Shown here: piece by piece, positions 21,839 to 30,817 of the stretch
Position numbering within the stretch: position 1 is the first letter of the stretch
How the letters are laid out: each line of letters begins with the position of its first letter
From: Aeromicrobium duanguangcaii
Lineage (GTDB): Bacteria > Actinomycetota > Actinomycetes > Propionibacteriales > Nocardioidaceae
Length of the DNA stretch: 64,000 bases
Direction: 5' to 3'
Assembly: GCF_024508295.1 (NCBI RefSeq)
Contig: NZ_CP101990.1
Location: 1,798,001-1,862,000 of the forward strand
The notes under the pieces: generated by a model
The model's input: only the letters and a program-made list of their open reading frames with translations
Told to the model about the DNA's origin: nothing
Databases searched by the model: none
Program-made: the position numbers and the translations under genes

Positions 21839-22503
21839 TGCGCGTCGCGATCGCCGGAGCGGGGGCCGTCGGCCGCTCCGTGGCCCAGGAGCTGCTCGAC
21901 CACGGCCACACCGTGCTGCTCATCGACAAGTCCGCGAGCGCCATCCGCAGCGATCTCGTGCCCGGCGCCCAGTGGCTGCTGGCCGACGCCTGCGAGATGT
22001 CCACGCTGGAGGAGGCCCAGTTGCAGACGTGCGACGTCGTGATCGCGGCCACCGGCGACGACAAGGCCAACCTCGTCACCTCGCTGCTGGCCAAGACCGA
22101 GTTCACGGTTCCGCGCACCGTCGCCCGTGTCAGCAACCCCAGCAACGAGTGGCTCTACGGCGAGTCCTGGGGCGTGGACGTGGCGGTCTCGACGCCGCGC
22201 ATCATGGCCGCGCTGGTCGAGGAGGCGGTCGCCGTGGGCGATCTCGTGCGCCTGTTCACGTTCCGCCAGAGCAACATCAACCTGGTCGAGCTGACGGTCC
22301 CGGACGAGTCGGCGCACGTGGGCCGGCGCCTGGGCGACATCGCGTGGCCCGAGGGGGCCACGCCCGTCGCGATCCTGCGCAACCAGGAGTCGCTGCCGCC
22401 CGAGGACGACCGCACCGTCGAGGCCGGGGACGAGCTGCTGTTCGTCACCTCGCCCGACGCCGAGGCCGCGCTGTCGGCCCTGCTGGCACCGCCGAAGGAC
22501 TGA
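21838..22503 (+). CDS. TrkA family potassium uptake regulatory protein (CeoC-like)
   Basis: 221 residues, second RCK protein of the pair. GAGAVGRSVAQELLDHGH is the nucleotide-binding glycine motif and LIDK the acidic end of beta-2; the RCK-C half begins near residue 140 (LVELTVPDESAHVG). It has the same length as its neighbour but distinct sequence, consistent with a heteromeric gating ring. Its ATG overlaps the stop of the first trkA by one base (TGATG), ensuring coupled translation. It is convergent with the DUF3159 gene after a single base. Confidence 0.93.
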   Translation: MRVAIAGAGAVGRSVAQELLDHGHTVLLIDKSASAIRSDLVPGAQWLLADACEMSTLEEAQLQTCDVVIAATGDDKANLVTSLLAKTEFTVPRTVARVSNPSNEWLYGESWGVDVAVSTPRIMAALVEEAVAVGDLVRLFTFRQSNINLVELTVPDESAHVGRRLGDIAWPEGATPVAILRNQESLPPEDDRTVEAGDELLFVTSPDAEAALSALLAPPKD

Positions 22504-22504
22504 C

Positions 22505-23185
22505 TCAGGCCTGCTCCGGCTCGTCGACGTCACCCAGGTCGGTGACCGGCGTGCTGTTGCGACTCAGCAGCCAGACCATCGCGGCCAGGGTCGCGATCTG
22601 CAACGGCCAGCCCATGACGATCTTCGACGTGCCCAGCCAGCCGATCTGGTCGGCGGCGTAGAGCGGGTACTGCACGACGACCCGCAGGATGCACGGCAGC
22701 GCGAAGATCAGGGTCAGGCGGTTGCACAGCCGCCGCATCCCCGGATCGCGGCGCCAGCGGCTCAGGTCGCCGACCAGCGCGCCGATCATGACGCCGATCG
22801 CCGGCCAGCCGATCACGACGGTGGCGATCAGGACGACGGCGTACCCGGCGTTGTAGATGATGCCGGGCAGGAACACGTCGCGGGCCTCTCCCGTGCGGGA
22901 GGCGAACAGCGCGGCGATGCCGATGCCCACGAGGGCGTTGATGACGAACTGGGGGTTTGACCGCTGGACGATCCGCGCGATCAGCAGCACGGCGGTGAGG
23001 CTCGAGGCGATGATGAGGCTGAGCGTCAGCTCGCGGGTGGTGAGGTAACAGACCGTGAACGCGATGGTCGGGACGGCGGCCTCGATGATGCCGCGCGCTC
23101 CCCCGAACGCCTCGGCCAGGCGCTGGCGCACGACCTGTTCGACGGTCGCGGCGCTGACGTCAGGTCGCTCCGCGGGATCGGTCAC
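22505..23185 (-). CDS. DUF3159 membrane protein
   Basis: 226 residues with about six hydrophobic helices between residues 35 and 210 and short charged loops (SLIIASSLTAVLLIARIVQRSNPQF, then GVMIGALVGDLSRWRRDP near residue 145). It matches the DUF3159 family, which lies next to the TrkA pair in mycobacteria (Rv2693c-like). Function is not established; a family resemblance to intracellular septation protein A-type membrane proteins has been noted in similar proteins, but I cannot confirm it here. GTG 23185 overlaps the stop of the OB-fold gene (GTGA). Confidence 0.85.
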   Translation of the reverse strand: MTDPAERPDVSAATVEQVVRQRLAEAFGGARGIIEAAVPTIAFTVCYLTTRELTLSLIIASSLTAVLLIARIVQRSNPQFVINALVGIGIAALFASRTGEARDVFLPGIIYNAGYAVVLIATVVIGWPAIGVMIGALVGDLSRWRRDPGMRRLCNRLTLIFALPCILRVVVQYPLYAADQIGWLGTSKIVMGWPLQIATLAAMVWLLSRNSTPVTDLGDVDEPEQA

Positions 23186-23535
23186 GGGTCCAGCCGATAC
23201 GCGGGGTTGTACATGACTCGCTCCTGTCCTCGGTGACCGATCCGCCCGCTGGCGGTCAGGGAACGACCGGCGGCGATGCCCTCGATGCGACGCCGGCCCA
23301 GCCAGATCAGCGTGACCGTGCCCGTGCCGTCGTACAGGGTGGCCTCGAGGGCCGTGGCGTCGTCGACCGGGCGCAGCGTGACGTCGTGGAGCACGCCGTG
23401 CACGTCGGCGCGCTCACGCGTCGGCGCGTCCTGGATCGCCGAGCAGCCCGCGGCGATGGTCCGGACGCGGAGCTCGGCGTCGTCCTGGTGCTCGAGCGAG
23501 AAGCGATCGAGCCACCGCGACACCACGCCTGCCAT
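23182..23535 (-). CDS. OB-fold nucleic acid binding domain protein
   Basis: 117 residues forming a single OB-fold: VHGVLHDVTLRPVDDATALEATLYDGTGTVTLIWLGRRRIEGIAAGRSLTASG runs through the expected five strands, with GTGTVTLIWLGR characteristic of RecG/tRNA-anticodon-type OB folds. It resembles the Rv2694c-type small OB protein in the same genomic place. Its ligand is unknown; single-stranded DNA or RNA is likely for the family. It overlaps the DUF3159 gene (GTGA) and follows the DUF3710 gene by 6 nt, so the run dut-DUF3710-OB-DUF3159 is one operon. Confidence 0.85.
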   Translation of the reverse strand: MAGVVSRWLDRFSLEHQDDAELRVRTIAAGCSAIQDAPTRERADVHGVLHDVTLRPVDDATALEATLYDGTGTVTLIWLGRRRIEGIAAGRSLTASGRIGHRGQERVMYNPAYRLDP

Positions 23536-23541
23536 GGCCGT

Positions 23542-24174
23542 CTACTCCTCGGGGATCCGCTGGGCGTCCGGCGGCAGCTGCAGCGGCAGCGACTCGCGCA
23601 GGATGCGGGGCTCTTCGCCGCGACGGACCCGCAGGTCGCGCAGGATCTCCATGAAGACGCCCTCGTCCGTGGACTCGAGGCCGGCCGCGCCCAGGATCGT
23701 GGCGCGCACGACCCAGCGAGGACCCTCGATGCCGATGAAGCGGGCCGGCTGGATCGCGTCGTTGCCCTCGGTGTCCTTGGCGGGGAACTGGGCCAGCACC
23801 TCGGTGCCGAACGGTCCCTCGACCTCCTCGAAGCTGCCGCCGCGCTTGTCGACCTCGTCGCGCAGCTCGGCGCGGACGCCGTCCCACGTGCCACCGCTGC
23901 GCGCGCCCGCGAAGGGGCGCAGCTCGACGGCCGAGCCGCCCGAGGTGACCAGGACGGCCGTGACGACGTCGTCCTCGGTGGGCAGCTGGACCTCGATGTC
24001 GCCGCGCATCTTGATCAGCAGGGCGCCGAGGTCGACGTACTCGTCAGGGTTCTCGAGCGGGCGCTCGACGATGTCGAACGGCCCGTCGGCCCGCGGACCG
24101 GTGACCTCGACGCGCTCGACCGGCGCGGAGGCCGACCCGGAGTCGGTCGCCCCGGACTTCTTGCGACCAAACAT
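23542..24174 (-). CDS. DUF3710 domain-containing protein
   Basis: 210 residues, soluble, starting MFGRKK with a disordered Ser/Ala-rich segment, then a domain rich in acidic residues containing DIEVQLPTEDDVVTAVLV, ELRPFAGARSGGTWDGVR and FPAKDTEGNDAIQPARFIGIEGPRW (named here in part). This matches DUF3710, found beside dut in many actinobacteria (Rv2696c-like). Function unknown. ATG 24174 shares one base with the dut stop codon (TGATG), so the protein is made in step with dUTPase. Confidence 0.85.
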   Translation of the reverse strand: MFGRKKSGATDSGSASAPVERVEVTGPRADGPFDIVERPLENPDEYVDLGALLIKMRGDIEVQLPTEDDVVTAVLVTSGGSAVELRPFAGARSGGTWDGVRAELRDEVDKRGGSFEEVEGPFGTEVLAQFPAKDTEGNDAIQPARFIGIEGPRWVVRATILGAAGLESTDEGVFMEILRDLRVRRGEEPRILRESLPLQLPPDAQRIPEE

Positions 24175-24644
24175 CACAGACTTCCTTCCGTTGTCGCCTC
24201 GATGGAGGCGTGACCACCCGAGGAACCGTACCCGCCTGCACCCCGCACGGAGTCGGACAGTGTGTCGACCTCGACGAACCGGACCCGCTCGACCCGTTGG
24301 ACCACCAGCTGCGCGATCCGGTCGCCGCGGCGAATCTGCACGGGCTCGCGCAGATCGTGGTTGATCAGCAGCACCTTGACCTCGCCACGGTAACCCGCAT
24401 CGATGGTGCCCGGCGTGTTGACGACGGAGAGACCGTGGCGCAGGGCCAGTCCCGACCGCGGGTGGATGAACCCCGCGAACCCCTCGGGCAGGGCGATCGC
24501 CACACCGGTCGGGACGAGCGCTCGCTCGCCCGGCTCCAGTGTGAGGTCGACGTTCGCGACCAGGTCGGCCCCGGCATCGGCGGGGTGGGCGTACGCGGGA
24601 AGGGGGACGTCGGCGTCGAGCCGTCGGATCTGCACCTCGGTCAC
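24174..24644 (-). CDS. dut: Deoxyuridine 5'-triphosphate nucleotidohydrolase (dUTPase)
   Basis: 156-residue trimeric dUTPase hydrolysing dUTP to dUMP, which keeps uracil out of DNA and feeds thymidylate synthesis. All five family motifs are visible: DAGADLV, the [12 protein letters not shown] segment, [17 protein letters not shown] with the catalytic Asp, [11 protein letters not shown], and the C-terminal [12 protein letters not shown]-loop-like tail. GTG 24644 gives the usual family N-terminus; an upstream GTG at 24668 is possible. It heads the minus-strand operon and is divergent from the DUF3093 gene. Confidence 0.96.
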   Translation of the reverse strand: MTEVQIRRLDADVPLPAYAHPADAGADLVANVDLTLEPGERALVPTGVAIALPEGFAGFIHPRSGLALRHGLSVVNTPGTIDAGYRGEVKVLLINHDLREPVQIRRGDRIAQLVVQRVERVRFVEVDTLSDSVRGAGGYGSSGGHASIEATTEGSL

Positions 24645-24690
24645 GGTGGCGACGATACTGGCGTGCACCCCCATCGGGCACAGTGGAGTC

Positions 24691-25200
24691 GTGGAAACGA
24701 ACCCCCCGCGTCACTCCGAACGACTCGTCGCATCCGGCCTCTGGTGGGGCATCGTCGCCCTGGCCGCCGTCATCGTGGCGTGGCTGCTGCTGGTCGCGAC
24801 CAGCCCGGCCATCGCCGCGACCGCCGGGCTGGCGACGCTCGTCGTCCTGGGCGCGGGGCTGTGGCGCTGGGGCGCCCTGCGCGTCGTCGCCGAGCCGGGC
24901 CGGTTCCGCGCCGGCGACGCGAGCCTCGACGGTCCCCACCTGGGCAGGGTCGAGGCACTCGACCCCACCGCGTGGCGTGCCGCGCTCGATCGCGCCGGCA
25001 CCGACCGCGCCTTCCTGCTGACGCGTCCCTGGATCGATCGCGGCGTCCGCGTCGAGGTCGCCGACCCGGCCGATCCGACGCCCTACTGGCTCGTGTCGAC
25101 CCGACGTCCCGCCACGGTGGAGCGCGTCGTGGGTCACACTGGTCCTGCCCCCGATGAAAGGACCAGCGATGGCCAGGAAGCGCGCGAAGAAGAAGGCTGA
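24691..25200 (+). CDS. DUF3093 domain-containing membrane protein
   Basis: 169 residues. Two adjacent hydrophobic helices (about residues 13-55) are followed by a cytosolic domain containing [21 protein letters not shown] and a [11 protein letters not shown] stretch, typical of DUF3093, which sits divergent from dut in related genomes (Rv2698-like). Function unknown. GTG 24691 is 46 bp from the dut start. Its last 32 nt overlap the DUF4235 gene, whose ribosome-binding site therefore lies inside this coding region. Confidence 0.82.
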   Translation: METNPPRHSERLVASGLWWGIVALAAVIVAWLLLVATSPAIAATAGLATLVVLGAGLWRWGALRVVAEPGRFRAGDASLDGPHLGRVEALDPTAWRAALDRAGTDRAFLLTRPWIDRGVRVEVADPADPTPYWLVSTRRPATVERVVGHTGPAPDERTSDGQEAREEEG

Positions 25201-25537
25201 CGCCGCCACGACCTCGGTCGCCGAGGCGAAGATCTCCAAGAACCGCGGCCGTGGCGCCTGGCGAGCCCTGGACGCCGGCTCCGGCCTCCTCGCGGCGTCG
25301 CTGGCGCCCCGGGTCTCGAACCTCGCCTGGCGAGCCGCCACCGGGCGCAAGCCCCCGCGCAACACCCGCAACCCCGAGCTCAGCACCACGGAGGCCGTCG
25401 CGTGGGCGGCCGTGGGCGGGGCGACCGTGCAGGTCGTGCGCACCCTGGTGCGGCGCAGCGCCGCCAACTACTGGGTGCGATCCACCGGCGGTCTGCCGCC
25501 GGGCATGAAGTCCCTCAAGGACGCCACGGACCGCTGA
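25169..25537 (+). CDS. DUF4235 domain-containing protein
   Basis: 122 residues. A Lys-rich start ([14 protein letters not shown]) is followed by a GSGLLAASLAPRVSNLAWRAATGRKPP helix and a second helix EAVAWAAVGGATVQVVRTLVRRSA, matching DUF4235, a small predicted membrane-associated actinobacterial family of unknown role. ATG 25169 is preferred over ATG 25154 because an AAAGGA site lies 8 nt before it. It overlaps the end of the DUF3093 gene by 32 nt in another frame. Confidence 0.8.
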   Translation: MARKRAKKKADAATTSVAEAKISKNRGRGAWRALDAGSGLLAASLAPRVSNLAWRAATGRKPPRNTRNPELSTTEAVAWAAVGGATVQVVRTLVRRSAANYWVRSTGGLPPGMKSLKDATDR

Positions 25538-25545
25538 AAGACAAC

Positions 25546-25584
25546 GACGCCCGGTCCCCCGCAGAGCGGCTGGGACCGGACGTC
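25546..25584. terminator. Bidirectional terminator-like hairpin
   Basis: Arms 25546-25558 and 25572-25584 pair over 12-13 bp with one mismatch and a 13-nt loop, between the convergent DUF4235 and DUF4193 genes. Confidence 0.7.
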
Positions 25585-25599
25585 AGGTGGCTGCAGACG

Positions 25600-25899
25600 T
25601 CAGTCGGCGCAGTCCTTGCAGATCGGCATGCCGTTCTTCTCGCTCGCCATCTGGCTGCGATGGTGAACCAGGAAGCAGGACATGCAGGTGAACTCATCGG
25701 ACTGCTTCGGCACGACCTTGACGGCCAGCTCCTCGTGCGAGAGGTCGGCGCCGGGCAGCTCGAAGGACTCGGCCGCCTCGACCTCGTCCTCGTCGACCTT
25801 GCCCGAGTTCTTCTCGTGGCGACGCGCCTTCAGTTCCTCGATGCTGTCCTCGGACTGCTCTTCGTCTGTCTTGCGCGGCGCATCGTAATCGGTTGCCAT
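25600..25899 (-). CDS. DUF4193 zinc-ribbon protein
   Basis: 99 residues. Highly acidic and charged N-terminal two thirds (DEEQSEDSIEELKARR; DEDEVEAAESFELPG), then a C-terminal zinc ribbon made of CMSC near residue 73 and CKDC at the end. This matches DUF4193, conserved near sigA and dut in actinobacteria (Rv2699c-like) with unknown role; the four Cys suggest a small DNA-, RNA- or polymerase-associated factor, which is inference. ATG 25899 has GGAGAG 6 nt upstream. Its leader carries two tandem copies of a 13-bp dyad (25915-25949). Confidence 0.85.
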   Translation of the reverse strand: MATDYDAPRKTDEEQSEDSIEELKARRHEKNSGKVDEDEVEAAESFELPGADLSHEELAVKVVPKQSDEFTCMSCFLVHHRSQMASEKNGMPICKDCAD

Positions 25900-25914
25900 C
25901 AACTCTCCATGCTG

Positions 25915-25949
25915 GTTCTCGTGGAACTGGGGTGGTGTTCTTGTGGAAC
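25915..25949. promoter_or_regulatory. Two tandem GTTC-N5-GAAC boxes upstream of the DUF4193 gene
   Basis: GTTCTCGTGGAAC (25915-25927) and GTTCTTGTGGAAC (25937-25949) differ at one base and start exactly 22 bp apart, two helical turns. Each is an inverted repeat GTTC-N5-GAAC. They lie 16-50 bp before the start codon, suiting a regulator that binds two sites on one DNA face. The remainder of this 166-bp intergenic stretch (to 26065) holds TTGACC on the minus strand near 25970 but no clear -10. Confidence 0.5.
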
Positions 25950-26065
25950 GCGCAGATTCAACCACATGGGTCAAAACCGCCTGCAGCCGGAAGACATGAA
26001 CCCCCTTGACGTCGCTGACGTTTCCACTCCCATGGCGAACGCGCGAGTCGAGGCGTGATATGGGA

Positions 26066-26854
26066 TCAGAATCGACAACGCTCGACCAGCGCCAGGAACT
26101 CCTCGACGGAGGCGGCGGGCGCGGCGACCACGAGTCGCTCGTCCGGGACCCCTCCGGGGCCCGTGACCACGAGTCCGGCCTCACGGGCGATCAGGGCGCC
26201 CGCCGCGTGGTCCCACGGCTTGAGCCCCTGCTCGACGTACGCGTCGAGCCGGCCCTCGGCAAGGTCGGTGAGGTCGAGCGCCGCCGCGCCGATGCGGCGG
26301 ATGTCGCGCACGTGCGGCAGCATCCGGCCGACCGCGGCCGCCTGGTGCTCGCGCACGCTGGGCACGTAGTTGAACCCGGTCGCGACCAGCATCTGGTCCA
26401 CGGGCGCCGCGGGAGGTCCGGTCAGGCGCGTCCGCTCGTGTCCGTCCACGCGCCAGGCTCCTCCACCGGCGGTGGCCTCGTAGGCCTCGCCGGTGGCGAT
26501 GTTCACGACGACGCCGATCTCGTCGACGCCGTCGCGCCGGGCCGCGATGGATACGGCGTACCGCGGGATGCCGTAGACGAAGTTCACGGTGCCGTCGATC
26601 GGGTCGACGATCCACTCGACTCCGGACGTGCCCGCGACGTCCTGACCCTCCTCGCCCACGAAGGCGTCGTCGGGGCGGGCGGTGAGGATCCGGGCACGGA
26701 TGAGCTCTTCGCACGAGCGGTCGATCGCCGTGACCAGGTCCGTCGGGCTCGACTTCGTTCCGGCCACCCCGACCCGGCCCCGGGGTCGCAGCGCGCGCAC
26801 GTGCTCCGCCGCGTCGGCGGCGACGCTGCGCGCCAGGTCGAGCAGCTCGCTCAC
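26066..26854 (-). CDS. suhB: Inositol monophosphatase family protein
   Basis: 262-residue Mg-dependent phosphatase. The metal-binding motifs are intact: GEEGQD (about residue 67), [15 protein letters not shown] (about 82-96) and [15 protein letters not shown] (about 215-229). The family removes phosphate from inositol 1-phosphate or related sugar phosphates; in actinobacteria it can serve inositol and mycothiol supply. Placement beside DUF4193 and upstream of sigA resembles Rv2701c (SuhB). GTG 26854 overlaps the hemH stop codon (GTGA), an operon link to heme synthesis that has no obvious metabolic logic. Confidence 0.92.
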   Translation of the reverse strand: MSELLDLARSVAADAAEHVRALRPRGRVGVAGTKSSPTDLVTAIDRSCEELIRARILTARPDDAFVGEEGQDVAGTSGVEWIVDPIDGTVNFVYGIPRYAVSIAARRDGVDEIGVVVNIATGEAYEATAGGGAWRVDGHERTRLTGPPAAPVDQMLVATGFNYVPSVREHQAAAVGRMLPHVRDIRRIGAAALDLTDLAEGRLDAYVEQGLKPWDHAAGALIAREAGLVVTGPGGVPDERLVVAAPAASVEEFLALVERCRF

Positions 26855-27891
26855 GCGAGCACCGGGCGCTGCGACCGCGGGTTGAGGCAGCAGTCAGCGG
26901 CGCAGGTGTCGGCCTTCGGGCCGAACTCGCCCACCGCGGGGCGCTCGGGCGACTCGCCCCGCTCGGCGGCGGCGCGCTCGAGCAGCAGGTCGCGGATCAT
27001 CGCGGCGTACCGGGGGTCGGCGTTCGGGCTGGCCGCGCGGGCGAACCGCAGACCCAGCTCCTCGGCGGTGGCCTTCGCCTCGGTGTCGAGGTCGTAGACG
27101 ACCTCCATGTGGTCGGCCACGAAGCCGATGGGGACGAGCACCACACTCGTCACGCCCTTCCCGGCCAGCTCCTCGAGATGGTCGTTGATGTCGGGCTCGA
27201 GCCACGGCTGGCTCGGCGGTCCCGATCGCGAGCAGTAGGCCAGCGACCACTCCGTCACGCCGAGCGCCTCGGACACCATCCGGGCCACGGACAGGTGCTG
27301 GCGCTCGTAGAGCCCGCACCCCGGGCCCCCACTGGCCTCGTTCATCTGCTCGGGCACCGAGTGCGTCACGAACACGACGTGGGCGTCGGGGCCCACCTGG
27401 GCGAGGGCGTCACGGGCGTACTCGGTGAACAGCTCGACGAAGACGGGGTGGTTGAAGTGGTGGCGCAGCCGGTCGACCCGGATCGGCAGGTCGTGCGAGA
27501 CCTCGAAGAGGTCCTCGCGGTACTGACGACAGCTGGAATACGACGAGTAGGCGCTGGTCATGAAGCACGCGACGCGCTCGACGCCGTCGGCCACCATCTG
27601 CTCGAAGGCGTCGGCCAGGTACGGGTCCCAGTTGCGGTTGCCCCAGTAGATCGGCAGTTCCACGCCCTGCTCGGCGAAGTCGGCCCGAAGCGCGGCCAGC
27701 AGCTCGCGGTTGATCCCGTTGATCGGCGACTTGCCGCCGAAGCCGAAGTAGTGCTCGCCCACCTCGACCAGGCGCTCCTTCGGGATCCCCCGTCCGCGCG
27801 TCACGTTCTCGAGGAACGGCACCACGTCCTCGGGCTTCTCGGGGCCTCCGAAGGAGACCAGCAGGAGGGCGTCGTACGGCCGTGCGTCCAT
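26851..27891 (-). CDS. hemH: Coproporphyrin III ferrochelatase
   Basis: 346 residues; inserts ferrous iron into the porphyrin. In Gram-positives this enzyme (also called CpfC) acts on coproporphyrin III. Seen: [21 protein letters not shown] at the N-terminus, the metal-site His in [10 protein letters not shown] near residue 178, and [18 protein letters not shown] near residue 262. Cys in GGPGCGLY plus the C-terminal CAADCC cluster are the [2Fe-2S] ligands typical of actinobacterial ferrochelatases. ATG 27891 is preceded at 6 nt by GAGACT, a weak leaderless-type -10. It is divergent from an MFS transporter. Confidence 0.94.
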   Translation of the reverse strand: MDARPYDALLLVSFGGPEKPEDVVPFLENVTRGRGIPKERLVEVGEHYFGFGGKSPINGINRELLAALRADFAEQGVELPIYWGNRNWDPYLADAFEQMVADGVERVACFMTSAYSSYSSCRQYREDLFEVSHDLPIRVDRLRHHFNHPVFVELFTEYARDALAQVGPDAHVVFVTHSVPEQMNEASGGPGCGLYERQHLSVARMVSEALGVTEWSLAYCSRSGPPSQPWLEPDINDHLEELAGKGVTSVVLVPIGFVADHMEVVYDLDTEAKATAEELGLRFARAASPNADPRYAAMIRDLLLERAAAERGESPERPAVGEFGPKADTCAADCCLNPRSQRPVLA

Positions 27892-27947
27892 GCCGTCAGT
27901 CTCCCACGGCGGTGGTTGTCGCGACCGGGTCCTAGATTGGTCCCGCC

Positions 27948-29135
27948 ATGCTCTCCGCCTACCGCTCGATCCTCGCGACGCCCGGCGCCCCGGCCTTCAC
28001 CGCCGCCGGCGCCCTGGGTCGGCTGCCCCTGTCGATGACGGGCCTGGGCATCGTGATGCTGATCTCGTCGCGCACGGGCGAGTACGGCCCGGCCGGGCTG
28101 GTCATGGCCGTCTACGTGATCACCTCGGCGGTGTTCGCGCCGGTGCAGGGCCGCTGGGCCGATCGGCTGGGCCAGTCGCCTGTCCTGTTCGCGGCCGGCG
28201 CGATCTTCGCCACCGGCGTCACCGTGGTGCTGCTGACGGTCGACCAGACGCTCTGGGGAGCGTCCGCCGGCGCCATGATCGCCGGCATCGGCGCACCGCA
28301 GACCGGCAACCTCGTCCGGGCCCGGTGGAGCCATGTGCTGAACGACCGCAGGCGGCTGCAGACCGCCTTCGCCCTCGAGGCGGTCCTCGACGAGGCGGTC
28401 TTCGTCGTCGGACCCGTGCTCGTGACCGTCCTGACGCTGAGCGCCCTCGACTGGTCGGGGCTGGCGGTCGCCGGCGCCGCCGCCATCGTCGGCGCGTGGG
28501 GCCTGGCCCTCCAGCGCGGCACCCAGCCGTCGCACCGCTCGGACACCAGCGTGCCGCGCGAGCCGCTGCCCTGGGGACTCCTCGGCCCGCTCGTCGTCGC
28601 GGCCTTCGGGCTGGGCGTCCTGTTCGGCGCCACCGAGGTCCTGGTGGTCGCGTTCACCGAGGAGCAGGGTCAGCCCGGGGCCGCCGGTGTCGTGCTGGCG
28701 ATCTGGTCGGCGGGCAGCCTCGCCGCCGGGCTGGCCATCGGGGCCCTGGCGCCTCCCGCCGACCCCGTGCGCCGGCTGCGCCTGACCACCGTGGCCCTCG
28801 TCGTGTTCCTGGCTCCCCTGCCCTTCGCGCCCACCATCGCGCTCCTGGCCATCGGCTTCCTGCTGGCCGGGTTCGCCCTCTCCCCCACGCTCATCACGGC
28901 GGTCCACCTGGTCGAGCTGACGGTGCCGAACTCGCGGCTCACCGAGGCCCTCACCTGGACCACGACCGGAATGTCGACCGGGACCGCTCTCGGTGCCGCC
29001 GTCGCGGGCCTGATGGTGGATCGCTGGTCGGCCTCGGTCGGCTTCACCCTGCCCGTCGCGGCGGCCCTGCTGACGGCCACCGTCGCGCTCCTCTACCGAG
29101 CCCCCGCGGTGACGCCCGGTACGCTGACGCACTGA
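27948..29135 (+). CDS. MFS transporter
   Basis: 395 residues with twelve predicted transmembrane helices. The loop 2-3 motif is present in the form [13 protein letters not shown] (about residue 65), and an [20 protein letters not shown] loop follows TM4, as in actinobacterial drug or metabolite exporters of the 12-TM type. Substrate unknown. TAGATT sits 9 nt before ATG 27948. The divergent partner is ferrochelatase, so porphyrin export is conceivable but is only a positional guess. A 119-bp gap to sepH holds a TAGCAT hexamer at 29211-29216. Confidence 0.88.
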   Translation: MLSAYRSILATPGAPAFTAAGALGRLPLSMTGLGIVMLISSRTGEYGPAGLVMAVYVITSAVFAPVQGRWADRLGQSPVLFAAGAIFATGVTVVLLTVDQTLWGASAGAMIAGIGAPQTGNLVRARWSHVLNDRRRLQTAFALEAVLDEAVFVVGPVLVTVLTLSALDWSGLAVAGAAAIVGAWGLALQRGTQPSHRSDTSVPREPLPWGLLGPLVVAAFGLGVLFGATEVLVVAFTEEQGQPGAAGVVLAIWSAGSLAAGLAIGALAPPADPVRRLRLTTVALVVFLAPLPFAPTIALLAIGFLLAGFALSPTLITAVHLVELTVPNSRLTEALTWTTTGMSTGTALGAAVAGLMVDRWSASVGFTLPVAAALLTATVALLYRAPAVTPGTLTH

Positions 29136-29254
29136 CGGCTACGGGTGGCTCGTCGGTCGAAACCGAGACCGGACACGGCGAGTCTCCCCTCGATCAGGTG
29201 CTGCCGTCATTAGCATCGAAGTCGGTGGCAGAAGCGACACGGGGAGGCTCGAAC

Positions 29255-30127
29255 ATGCGGGAACTCGCAACCGTGGGGCTCAGCGACGACGGGCGATTCC
29301 TCGTCGCCCGGGACGCGACCACCGGAGAACGTTTCCGGCTCAGCATCGATCGCCGGCTCACCTCACTGGTCGATCGAGCCCCCGCGGGTTCGAGTCGTTC
29401 CGGACAGATGGAGATTCCGATGGAGAGTTCGCTCAACCCCCGCGAGATCCAGACCCGCATCCGTCGCGGCGAATCGGTCGAGGAGGTCGCCGAGCAGGCC
29501 GGCATCACGGTCGAGCGCGTCCACGGCTTCGCCGTGCCGGTCATCGCCGAGCGCGAGTGGATGGCCCAGTCGGCGCGCGCCACAACCGTCCGCCGCAAGC
29601 ACGTCGGCGGCCCCGCGGTCGCCCTGGCCGAGCTGGCCGATGCTGCCCTGGTGCAGCGTGGCATCACGCCCGAGGACGCCGAGTGGGACGCCTGGCGCCG
29701 TGAGGACGGCCGCTGGACCGTCAGCGTCGACCTCGAGGGCAGCTCCGCGAACTTCCTCTACGACCCCAAGAGCCGTTACGTCGTCGCCGACGACGACGCC
29801 GCCCGCGACCTGGTGGGCGACCTCGCCACCCAGGAGCAGCACGACATGGCGCTGGCCGACCTGGTCACCGAGACCCCCGAGGCCTACGGCGTCGCCGACG
29901 AGCTCGACCATGCTCCCCTCGTGCGCTCGATCAAGGAGGCCCGCGATCGCCGGGCCCTCGAGCAGGCCGTCTTCGACGAGCCCGTCGAGGAGCCGGTCGA
30001 GGACGTCGAGGACCAGGCGCTCGAGGAGCGCATCGCCGTCCCCGACACCCCCAAGCCCCGCAAGAAGCACTCGCGCCGGTCCGTCCCCAGCTGGGACGAG
30101 ATCATGTTCGGCGGCTCGCCGGAGTAA
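29255..30127 (+). CDS. sepH: Septation protein SepH
   Basis: 290 residues. The N-terminal DUF3071 domain begins MRELATVGLSDDGRFLVAR and contains a helix-turn-helix-like segment (IQTRIRRGESVEEVAEQAGITVERVHGFAVPVIAERE, about residues 66-102, quoted for location only in part as RRGESVEEVAEQAG). The C-terminal third is acidic and disordered, ending KKHSRRSVPSWDEIMFGG, the family's usual tail. SepH binds FtsZ and promotes filament assembly at division septa in actinobacteria. Start ATG 29255 is preceded by GGGGAGG. Convergent with tdk after 22 bp. Confidence 0.9.
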   Translation: MRELATVGLSDDGRFLVARDATTGERFRLSIDRRLTSLVDRAPAGSSRSGQMEIPMESSLNPREIQTRIRRGESVEEVAEQAGITVERVHGFAVPVIAEREWMAQSARATTVRRKHVGGPAVALAELADAALVQRGITPEDAEWDAWRREDGRWTVSVDLEGSSANFLYDPKSRYVVADDDAARDLVGDLATQEQHDMALADLVTETPEAYGVADELDHAPLVRSIKEARDRRALEQAVFDEPVEEPVEDVEDQALEERIAVPDTPKPRKKHSRRSVPSWDEIMFGGSPE

Positions 30128-30149
30128 CGGCGACGCCGCCCCCGCGGCC

Positions 30150-30803
30150 TCAGTCGAACGGCAGCACGTCGGGCGACAGCGCCCCGGCCTGCGCCCGCGC
30201 AGCGGTCATCCGCTTGCGGTGGTGGCGCCGGCACAGCACCTCGTAGCCGATCTGCGGCGTGGGACGGTCGGGGTCCTCGACGTCACCGACCACGATGACC
30301 TCGCCCTCGGTCACCATCTCGCCGTCGGCGGTGCGGGCGTTGTGGGTGGCGCGGGAGCCGCACCAGCACAGCGCCTCGACCTGCAGGGTCAGCACCCGGT
30401 CGGCCAGCTCGACCAGTCGCAGCGAGCCCGGGAAGAGCCGCGTGCGGAAGTCGGTGAGGATGCCGAAGCAGAAGACGTCGATCGACAGCTCGTCGGCGAC
30501 CTTGGCCAGCTGGTCGACCTGCTCACTGGTGTAGAACTGCGCCTCGTCGCACACCAGGTAGTCGACCCGCCCTCCCCCGGTCAGCTCGCCCACGACGTCG
30601 GCCCAGAAGTCGAGTTCCCCGGTCACCTCGATCGCCGGGGTCGCGAGCCCCAGCCGGCTGGACAGGACCGCCTCGCCGGCACGGTCGTGCGACGAGTAGA
30701 TGCGTCCCACCCGTCCGCGGGCACGGTGGTTGTGGTCCAGCTGCAGGGCCAAGGTGCTCTTGCCCGAGTCCATCGTGCCGGAGTAGAAGACCAGTTCTGC
30801 CAC
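30150..30803 (-). CDS. tdk: Thymidine kinase
   Basis: 217-residue type II (TK1-like) thymidine kinase, phosphorylating thymidine with ATP in pyrimidine salvage. Seen: P-loop GTMDSGKST (residues 9-17), the DEAQF catalytic motif near residue 87 with the conserved Glu, a lasso-like FGILTDFRTRLFPGS segment, and the zinc ligands CWC and the later CRRHH. GTG 30803 is preceded by GGAGAG. The next gene on this strand, 14 bp upstream, encodes a phosphodiesterase-like enzyme that ends just before it, so tdk is probably the last gene of the operon that starts with the GNAT/ACS fusion. Confidence 0.93.
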   Translation of the reverse strand: MAELVFYSGTMDSGKSTLALQLDHNHRARGRVGRIYSSHDRAGEAVLSSRLGLATPAIEVTGELDFWADVVGELTGGGRVDYLVCDEAQFYTSEQVDQLAKVADELSIDVFCFGILTDFRTRLFPGSLRLVELADRVLTLQVEALCWCGSRATHNARTADGEMVTEGEVIVVGDVEDPDRPTPQIGYEVLCRRHHRKRMTAARAQAGALSPDVLPFD

Positions 30804-30817
30804 GTTCTCGGCTCTCC

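Noticed and set aside
25915..25949. SOS (LexA) boxes before the DUF4193 gene
   Set aside because: The half-sites are in the order GTTC...GAAC with a 5-bp spacer; LexA boxes in these bacteria are GAAC-N4-GTTC.
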